15,208 nt of DNA, taken from Planctomycetia bacterium (GTDB lineage: Bacteria; Planctomycetota; Phycisphaerae; Phycisphaerales; SM1A02). The number at the start of each line of letters is the position of its first letter. The first letter of the stretch is position 1. The notes below the pieces were generated by a model that saw only the letters and a program-made list of their open reading frames with translations, did no database searches and was not told the origin of the DNA. The stretch covers positions 1 through 15,208 of the forward strand of contig SYHM01000128.1 in assembly GCA_005799205.1 (NCBI GenBank), given 5' to 3'. A program made the position numbers and the translations under genes. Shown one piece after another: positions 1 through 5,229 of the stretch.

Positions 1-5
1 AACTC

Positions 6-1001
6 ATGGCCACCCTCTCAGCCGCAGCACGAAGACTGCGTGACTTTCTGGCGTTCTGCCGGATCGAATGCGGACTCGCGCCGCTGACGCTTGAGGCGTA
101 CCGCCGCGATCTCGAACAGCTCGACGGATTCTTGCAGGAGCGAAAGGTCGTGGATCCGGCCGCGGCGACGATGCGAGACCTGTCGGACCACATTCGATGG
201 CTCTCACGCGAGCGCGGATACGAACCATCCACGGTCACTCGGCACCTTGCGACCGTTCGCGTCTTCTTTCGCTGGCTGCACGCGACGGGATCGATCGCGC
301 GAGACCCCGCGCGGCTGCTTGAGCGACCCACACTGTGGAAGCGACTTCCCGGTGCGATGACTGCAAAGCAGATGCAGTCACTCGTTGAGTTTCCTTCGCC
401 GGCCGATGGACCCCTGTGGCTGCGCGACCGAGCGATGCTCGAATTGATGTATGGCGGCGGGCTTCGCGCGAGCGAGGTGTGCACCGTGAAAGTCAACGAC
501 TTTCACGAGACGCTCGGCGCGCTTGCCGTCACTGGAAAGGGAGGCAAACAACGCGTCGTGCCAATCGGCGTGCCAGCGATCGAGTGGACGAAGCGCTACC
601 TCACCGAGTGCCGTCCCACGCTGGTGCGCGCCGGAACGACCCGCGATGCATTCCGCCTCCTGCTGTCATTTTCAGGACGCCCACTCGATCGTGTCGCTGT
701 CTGGCAACTCGTCAAGAAGAATGCTGCGCGCGCAGGGCTTGCCGATGTTCACCCGCACACTCTTCGCCACTCGTTTGCAACGCACTTGGTGCAAGGTGGC
801 GCAGACTTGCGCGTGATCCAAGAACTGCTGGGCCATGCGAGTATCACGACAACCCAGATCTACACTCACGTGACACGCGATCACCTCAAGGATGTGATCG
901 CGAACTGCCATCCCCGAGAGATGAAGCCACGCGATAAGAAGTCGCCACAGGCCACGCGCTCCCCTCCAGGTCAGCCAATCGTCAAGCGGCGCGTGAAGTA
1001 A
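6..1001 (+). CDS. xerD: Tyrosine recombinase XerC/XerD family
   Basis: Site-specific tyrosine recombinase that would resolve chromosome dimers at a dif site during cell division. The 331 residues comprise an N-terminal SAM-like core-binding domain (about 8-105) and a catalytic domain (about 118-300). The catalytic set is complete: Arg154 in GGLRASEV, Lys178 in TGKGGKQR, His251 and Arg254 in HPHTLRHSFATH, His277 in LLGHAS, and the nucleophile Tyr286 in TTQIYTHV. After the usual end there is a basic tail of roughly 30 residues rich in Lys, Arg and Pro. XerD is preferred over XerC on overall likeness, but the two are hard to separate by eye. Only five bases precede this ATG, so an earlier start outside the window is possible. 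The last 31 bases overlap the 3' end of the convergent trpS gene. No integrase or prophage context is visible, which favours a housekeeping Xer over a mobile-element integrase. Confidence 0.88.
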   Translation: MATLSAAARRLRDFLAFCRIECGLAPLTLEAYRRDLEQLDGFLQERKVVDPAAATMRDLSDHIRWLSRERGYEPSTVTRHLATVRVFFRWLHATGSIARDPARLLERPTLWKRLPGAMTAKQMQSLVEFPSPADGPLWLRDRAMLELMYGGGLRASEVCTVKVNDFHETLGALAVTGKGGKQRVVPIGVPAIEWTKRYLTECRPTLVRAGTTRDAFRLLLSFSGRPLDRVAVWQLVKKNAARAGLADVHPHTLRHSFATHLVQGGADLRVIQELLGHASITTTQIYTHVTRDHLKDVIANCHPREMKPRDKKSPQATRSPPGQPIVKRRVK

Positions 1002-2056
1002 CCAAGCTTCGCTGCGTCCTTCGCCATCGCGAGCGTCTCTTCGGCAACCACGTTCGCCCGTGCGCACCCATCGCGCACAATGTCGATGACCACCCCATCG
1101 TTGCCTTCGTACTGTCGTCGTCGCTCACGCATTGGCTCGAGGAGAGCGTTCAGTGCTTCGGCGACTTCGACCTTGATATGACCGTCTCCGATGTTGTCAC
1201 CGCGGGCGTAGCGATCCTTCAATTCGGCGACTCGCGCCGCATCGGGAATGAACGCATCGACAAACTGAAAAAGCGCGTTGTTCACATCCCCTGGTTCCGT
1301 CGGGCTCTGGCGCCCGGTGAAGATGCGTCCAACCTTTTTCTGAACCTCTTTGGGTGTGTCCGCGATGAAAATCGCATTGCCGAGGCTCTTACTCATCTTG
1401 TTCACTCCATCGATTCCCATCAATCGACCCACGGCACCGACATCGGCTCGTGGAACCGGAAACGTGCCACCGAGAGCGACATGATCTGCGTCGTCAGCGT
1501 GCTCTGAGACTCCGCAGAAAATCTGATTGAATCTGCGCGCAACCTCCCGCGTCATTTCGAGATGAGGAATCTGATCCTCTCCGACTGGCACTCCCACAGG
1601 GCGAAATGCGAGGATGTCGGCAGTTTGCCCAACGGCATAGAGAGGAAATCCAAACGAGTAAGACTCTCCGAGACCCTTGATCTTGATCTCATCCTTCAGC
1701 GTTGGATTGCGCATCACCCGATTGAAGGGCAGGAGCATCGCGAAGAGAAATGTGAGTTCGGCGATTGCGGGCACTTCACTCTGAAGAAAGATTGCCGAGA
1801 GCTTCGGGTCGATCCCCATTGCGAGGTAGTCCCGCACAATCTCGATCGAATCACGGCGAATCTCTCCCGCAAGTTCAGCGCGCGTTGTGAACGCGTGCAT
1901 GTTGGCGATGAGAAAGTAACACTCGTGCGACTGCTGCAATTCGACTCGCCGCTTCACGCTTCCAACCCAGTGGCCAAGGTGGAGCGTGCCAGTCGGTGTA
2001 TCGCCCGTCAAGATGCGTGGTCGCGAACTCGCGATGGACTTGGTCGAAGCGGTCAT
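971..2056 (-). CDS. trpS: Tryptophan--tRNA ligase
   Basis: Cytosolic class Ic aminoacyl-tRNA synthetase that charges tRNA-Trp with tryptophan using ATP. The 361-residue protein has the normal family length. It carries the HIGH-type motif as HLGH (residues 26-29, in PTGTLHLGHWVGS), the tryptophan-pocket segment GEDQIPHLEMTREVARRFN (about 159-177), and the second signature KMSKS (220-224). The start was set at the ATG at 2056 because the protein begins normally there and this ATG overlaps the stop of the upstream membrane protease gene (ATGA, 2053-2056). A longer in-frame reading reaches 2146 but adds a low-complexity stretch without family likeness. The coupling indicates co-transcription with the protease gene. 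The 3' end overlaps xerD convergently, so there is no room for a dedicated terminator between them. Confidence 0.96.
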   Translation of the reverse strand: MTASTKSIASSRPRILTGDTPTGTLHLGHWVGSVKRRVELQQSHECYFLIANMHAFTTRAELAGEIRRDSIEIVRDYLAMGIDPKLSAIFLQSEVPAIAELTFLFAMLLPFNRVMRNPTLKDEIKIKGLGESYSFGFPLYAVGQTADILAFRPVGVPVGEDQIPHLEMTREVARRFNQIFCGVSEHADDADHVALGGTFPVPRADVGAVGRLMGIDGVNKMSKSLGNAIFIADTPKEVQKKVGRIFTGRQSPTEPGDVNNALFQFVDAFIPDAARVAELKDRYARGDNIGDGHIKVEVAEALNALLEPMRERRRQYEGNDGVVIDIVRDGCARANVVAEETLAMAKDAAKLGYFTRRLTIG

Positions 2057-3009
2057 GCGGTGAAGAACAATATCAGGTTGATGAGGTTGAAGAGCGAATG
2101 CGCGACGATGGGCGCGATGATGCGTCCTGTGCGCTCCATCAACCATCCCAGCACCATTGCGAGAGCGAAGAGCGTTGTGAGCCCTGATGCCATCGCTCCG
2201 TCAGCAAGCGCCGGCACATGCACCGCCGCGAAGAGTGTGCTGGTGGCGGCAATCGCCGTCCACACTGGCACTCGCACCATTCGCAGCGCCCGCAAGAGTC
2301 CTCCTCGAAAGGCGAGCTCTTCAGTGATTGGCGCGCACACAAGGACCACTGACACCATCGCCGAGCGCCACGCGTCGCTGGGCGAACTGCGCAGTAACTC
2401 AAATGTCGAGTGGCCCTCGGCTGGCGGCGGCCGGCCTCCACACAACGCTTCGACCGACGATGCGAGCGAGCCGATGACCTGCAATGGAAACCACGCGAGC
2501 GCAAGCGCCAGCGCACCGACCAGAGCGGACTTCGTTCTCGACAAAGGTGCCCGCATCCACAGGATGGATTCGTCGTCCGCGTTGTGCCCCGTGTGCGCAA
2601 AGAGTCCCTTGCGCTCAGCCGCGACTAGAAGTCCAATGAAGAACATCTGAACGGTAAAGACACCGATCGACCAGACGACCGCGGACTGCAGCGATAGTTG
2701 GTCTGTGGTGATTCCAACAGCGGACACGAGCATGCCACCCGCGTACGGACCAACCCCAAGCAGCAACACGAAGAGCAGGAGTGACGCTCCAGGGTTGAGC
2801 GACCATGCGTTTCGTGGAGCGTGACCCAATTGCATCGCGCGCGTTGTGAGCGCCCACCCCAGAATGACAACTCCAGCGGCGAGCGGGAGGATCGGCGCAC
2901 GCTCGACGTCTATCTGGGGCGAACCCGCGACTTCCCCTCTACTCTGCTCTGCCAGCGCGAGCGCACCCATGAGCGACAGACTTGCACAGATCGTGAAGCG
3001 CAAACGCAT
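2053..3009 (-). CDS. CPBP (CAAX/Abi-type) intramembrane metalloprotease
   Basis: Predicted integral-membrane glutamic/metal-type protease of the CPBP family (Rce1-like, formerly Abi). All three family motifs are present: EExxxR as EELAFR (230-235), FxxxH as FAAVH (260-264) and HxxxN as HSLFN (304-308). Hydrophobic segments near residues 40-56, 75-97, 109-130, 161-183, 216-229, 249-268, 276-291 and 300-316 suggest seven or eight membrane spans. The start at 3009 gives a convincing signal-peptide-like N-terminus (MRLRFTICASLSLMGALALA, then EQ), although it overlaps the first 41 bases of trpC on the other strand. A shorter alternative begins at 2970. No clear Shine-Dalgarno site precedes either. 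Family members process prenylated proteins in eukaryotes and have been linked to bacteriocin maturation or self-immunity in Gram-positive bacteria; the substrate here is unknown. It is coupled to trpS by an ATGA overlap. Confidence 0.88.
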   Translation of the reverse strand: MRLRFTICASLSLMGALALAEQSRGEVAGSPQIDVERAPILPLAAGVVILGWALTTRAMQLGHAPRNAWSLNPGASLLLFVLLLGVGPYAGGMLVSAVGITTDQLSLQSAVVWSIGVFTVQMFFIGLLVAAERKGLFAHTGHNADDESILWMRAPLSRTKSALVGALALALAWFPLQVIGSLASSVEALCGGRPPPAEGHSTFELLRSSPSDAWRSAMVSVVLVCAPITEELAFRGGLLRALRMVRVPVWTAIAATSTLFAAVHVPALADGAMASGLTTLFALAMVLGWLMERTGRIIAPIVAHSLFNLINLILFFTA

Positions 3010-3775
3010 CGAGGTCGAGCAGGCGCAGCAAGCCGTTCCCATCGATGAACTACGAGAACGCATCGGCGAACTCGGACGCCCGCGCAACTTCTTCCAAGCG
3101 GTGGTTGACCACGGAAGCACAACGCGCACTCGACTCATCGCCGAGGTCAAGCGCAAGAGCCCATCAGCCGGAGTGATTCGCGAGGACTTTGACCCAGTCG
3201 CCATCGCTCGACACTATCACGCCGCAGGGGCTTCGGCGATCTCGTGCCTGACCGATACCGATGACTTCGGCGGACAACTTGAGTTCATTCACGCGATTCG
3301 CGATGCGATCCCATTGCCTGTGCTTCGAAAGGACTTCATCGTTGACCCCTATCAAATCTGGGAGTCGAGGGCCGCCGGTGCCGATGCGGTTCTCTTGATC
3401 GCTGAATGTCTGCGCGAGAGCGAGATCATCGACTTTCAGATTCTCAGCGTCGAACTGGGCATGACGACACTGCTCGAAGTTCACGATGCAGAGCAACTCT
3501 ACCGAGTGGCAAACCATGTCGGTTTTCCACACGCGGGATACTCGCTGCTCGGCATCAACAACCGAAATCTGCGAACCATGAAGACCGACATCAACCACTC
3601 CTTGCGCATGGCTGATTTGGTCGATGACGCTCGCGTGCTTGTCAGTGAGTCGGGCATCACGAGTGCGAACGACCTCGCGCGACTTCGCGCACATGGAATA
3701 CACATCGTGCTTGTCGGGGAGCATCTGATGCGCCAGCCGGACATTGAGCAGGCGGTGCGCGACCTGCTCAAATGA
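2969..3775 (+). CDS. trpC: Indole-3-glycerol phosphate synthase
   Basis: Cytosolic TIM-barrel enzyme that closes the ring of carboxyphenylamino-deoxyribulose phosphate to indole-3-glycerol phosphate in tryptophan biosynthesis. The 268-residue length is normal for a monofunctional TrpC. Active-site segments in order are IAEVKRKSPSAG with Lys61, LTDTDDFGG (95-102), PVLRKDFIVDPYQI with Lys121, LLEVHDAEQL with Glu170, LLGINNRNL (194-201) and VSESGI with Glu227 and Ser228; all expected catalytic and phosphate-binding residues are present. The start was chosen at 2969 because the family N-terminus (MSDRLAQIVKRKR) begins there; an in-frame ATG at 2846 adds unrelated residues inside the protease gene. 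No good Shine-Dalgarno site is seen. It is a lone trp biosynthesis gene here, although trpS lies nearby on the opposite strand. It converges with asd, with 19 bases between the stops. Confidence 0.96.
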   Translation: MSDRLAQIVKRKRIEVEQAQQAVPIDELRERIGELGRPRNFFQAVVDHGSTTRTRLIAEVKRKSPSAGVIREDFDPVAIARHYHAAGASAISCLTDTDDFGGQLEFIHAIRDAIPLPVLRKDFIVDPYQIWESRAAGADAVLLIAECLRESEIIDFQILSVELGMTTLLEVHDAEQLYRVANHVGFPHAGYSLLGINNRNLRTMKTDINHSLRMADLVDDARVLVSESGITSANDLARLRAHGIHIVLVGEHLMRQPDIEQAVRDLLK

Positions 3776-3794
3776 ACGGCGCTGACCTCCGCCC

Positions 3795-4811
3795 TCAGGC
3801 GCGAGCGTGTGCAGCGATGAGGTCGGCGATCCGCCAACCTGTCAGCGCAGCGCCAATGCGAATCTGATCGCCTGCGACGAAGAGTTGGAGTCCCATGCCT
3901 GGGTCGAGACTCCAATCACCGCGAATGCGACCCACAAGGACTGGATCGATTCCTGCTGCATTTAACGGCTCTGGGAATCGGTTGTTCGCACGGTCATCCA
4001 CGACCTGAACTGATGGCGCAGCCGAGAGAATCTCGCGCGCTCGAGCCTCAGAGAGAGGACGCTCAAACTCGAGTCCGATCGCCTCGCAGTGCGCGCGCAG
4101 GACTGGTACTCGCACGCAGGTGGCCGAGATGCGCACCGCTGGCTCTTTCCAAATCTTTCTCGTCTCGTGCAGCAGTTTGGCTTCCTCTTCGTTGTATCCC
4201 TCGTCACCGATGGCGCTGTTGTGGCTGAAACAATTGAAGAGGTACTGACGTCCGAAGATCGATGTGTCCATCGCACGATCCGAAGCGAAGGCATGCGCCT
4301 GCGACTCGAGTTCGCGCATTGCGGCAGCTCCCGCGCCGCTCGCTGCCTGGTAGGTGGCAACCGTCATGCGCCGAACGCCCGCCTCACGGTGCAGTGGAGT
4401 CGCTGCAACAAGCGCGACGATCGTTGAGCAGTTTGGCACGGCGACGATCGCAGGCCCTTGCGCGAACGCGATCGCATCAGGATTCACCTCGGGGATCACA
4501 AGCGCGACGGTGGGATCCATGCGAAACGCGCTCGAATTGTCAACCGCCCACGCCCCTGCAGCCACTGCCTTTGGAGCCCACTCTCGTGAGATCGACTTAC
4601 CTGCAGAGAAGAATGCGATGTCGACCTCGTCGAAACACCCATCACGCAACACCTCGAGCGGAATGCTCTTCCCGGCAACGACGACGCTTCGCCCCATCGA
4701 CCGCTGGCTTGCGATCAGGCGGACGCGTGAGGGGTCGACGCCGCTCGCCGCGAGCAATTCGAGGAACTCCCCACCAACCGCGCCAGTTGCCCCAACAACG
4801 GCGATCTTCAT
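3795..4811 (-). CDS. asd: Aspartate-semialdehyde dehydrogenase
   Basis: NADPH-dependent enzyme reducing aspartyl-4-phosphate to aspartate-4-semialdehyde, the branch point to lysine/diaminopimelate, threonine and methionine. The protein has 338 residues, the normal length. The N-terminal Rossmann motif GATGAVGGEF (7-16) is followed by the catalytic cysteine Cys128 in AVPNCSTI, the substrate segment YQAASGAG (154-161) with Gln155, HNSAIGDEGYNEEE (197-210), and Arg234 and His241 in RVPVLRAHCEAIG. The start is the ATG at 4811, directly before the Rossmann strand (MKIAVVGATG); an upstream in-frame ATG at 4838 would add nine residues (MRKSPINRD) and cannot be excluded. No clear Shine-Dalgarno site is visible at either. 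It is divergent from the small peptide gene, with 137 bases between the two starts. Confidence 0.95.
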   Translation of the reverse strand: MKIAVVGATGAVGGEFLELLAASGVDPSRVRLIASQRSMGRSVVVAGKSIPLEVLRDGCFDEVDIAFFSAGKSISREWAPKAVAAGAWAVDNSSAFRMDPTVALVIPEVNPDAIAFAQGPAIVAVPNCSTIVALVAATPLHREAGVRRMTVATYQAASGAGAAAMRELESQAHAFASDRAMDTSIFGRQYLFNCFSHNSAIGDEGYNEEEAKLLHETRKIWKEPAVRISATCVRVPVLRAHCEAIGLEFERPLSEARAREILSAAPSVQVVDDRANNRFPEPLNAAGIDPVLVGRIRGDWSLDPGMGLQLFVAGDQIRIGAALTGWRIADLIAAHARA

Positions 4812-4885
4812 ATCACGATTGATCGGTGACTTTCTCATGAGAAATGAGCGCCTGCGCTTGCCATTTTGAAACTGTATCGTAGGTT

Positions 4886-4901
4886 GTTCAGGCGACTGAA
4901 C
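4886..4901 (+). promoter_or_regulatory. Perfect hairpin/palindrome upstream of the peptide gene
   Basis: GTTCAG and CTGAAC form a perfect 6-base-pair inverted repeat around the four bases GCGA. As RNA this would be a short stem with a GNRA-type tetraloop in the leader of the peptide mRNA, if transcription starts before it. As DNA it is an interrupted dyad typical of a small operator. It lies 47 bases before the peptide ATG, in the 137-base gap shared with asd, so it could affect either gene. No confident -35/-10 pair is visible on either strand in this gap. The symmetry is seen directly; the function is inferred. Confidence 0.35.
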
Positions 4902-4937
4902 CTCGGTTGTGTTGATCGAAGCCCGTCGCCCCGTGTG

Positions 4938-4942
4938 AGGAG
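4938..4942 (+). promoter_or_regulatory. Shine-Dalgarno site of the peptide gene
   Basis: AGGAG lies six bases before the ATG at 4949. It is one of the strongest ribosome-binding sites in a window where most genes show none, and it supports the 49-codon ORF as a real gene with this start. Confidence 0.75.
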
Positions 4943-4948
4943 TTCATC

Positions 4949-5098
4949 ATGACATCAAAGCCAGCGAATTCGTCGAAGAGCAAACCAAAGTCCGTGAAGC
5001 TGACTGACGCAGAACTTGAGAAGGCAAGCGGAGGCGGTTCAAGCCGCGTTGCGCGCAACTCAACCGCCGCCCGTCACGCTCGGACACCCAAGCGCTAA
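4949..5098 (+). CDS. Double-glycine-leader peptide, candidate exported bacteriocin-like precursor
   Basis: A 49-residue peptide. Residues 18-29 read LTDAELEKASGG and fit the consensus of leaders cut by C39-peptidase ABC exporters: Leu at -12, Glu at -8, Leu at -7, a small residue at -4 and Gly-Gly at -2/-1. Cleavage after Gly29 would release 20 residues (GSSRVARNST..., ending ARTPKR) with five Arg, one Lys, one His and no acidic residue, so a net charge near +6. The core has no Cys, Trp, Tyr or Phe. The N-terminal 17 residues are Lys/Ser/Pro-rich. Support for a real gene comes from the SD site, the strong intrinsic terminator just downstream and the adjacent C39/NHLM exporter on the opposite strand. 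NHLM exporters are usually linked to long nitrile-hydratase or Nif11-like leaders, so this short leader is unusual. No modification enzyme is nearby, so the product is probably unmodified. Bacteriocin, signal and other secreted roles are all open. Confidence 0.75.
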   Translation: MTSKPANSSKSKPKSVKLTDAELEKASGGGSSRVARNSTAARHARTPKR

Positions 5099-5147
5099 TT
5101 CAGCGACGCTTCTTCGCCACTCAACAGCCGAGGTGTGTGAATGCCTT

Positions 5148-5196
5148 GGAGTCAGCGACCGGACATGCTCCTGACCGGCCGCTGGCTCCTTTTTTT
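5148..5196 (+). terminator. Strong intrinsic terminator of the peptide gene
   Basis: A 15-base stem (5148-5162 with 5175-5189) has 13 Watson-Crick pairs, one G-T pair and one A-C mismatch around a 12-base loop, followed at once by seven T residues (5190-5196). This is a classic rho-independent terminator for the plus strand, 49 bases after the peptide stop. It isolates the peptide transcript from the convergent exporter operon. In the reverse direction there is no T-run after the stem, so it should not act as an intrinsic terminator for the exporter genes. Confidence 0.88.
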
Positions 5197-5229
5197 GTGT
5201 TCCCCGTGCAGCCGCTCGCTGTACAGCCG

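Noticed and set aside
6..1001. Considered as a mobile-element integrase paired with the tRNA-like locus as an attachment site
   Set aside because: The recombinase is of housekeeping Xer type and more than 11 kb from the tRNA-like sequence; no duplicate of the tRNA 3' end was seen in the window.
1562..2650. Long plus-strand open frame of 362 codons
   Set aside because: It is fully antisense to trpS and the CPBP protease, both with clear motifs; the translation is low-complexity and typical of a GC-rich shadow frame.
3779..3802. Imperfect hairpin (GCGCTGA with TCAGGCGC) between the converging trpC and asd stops
   Set aside because: The stem needs a bulge and has no T-run on either strand; similar short stems are expected by chance in GC-rich DNA.
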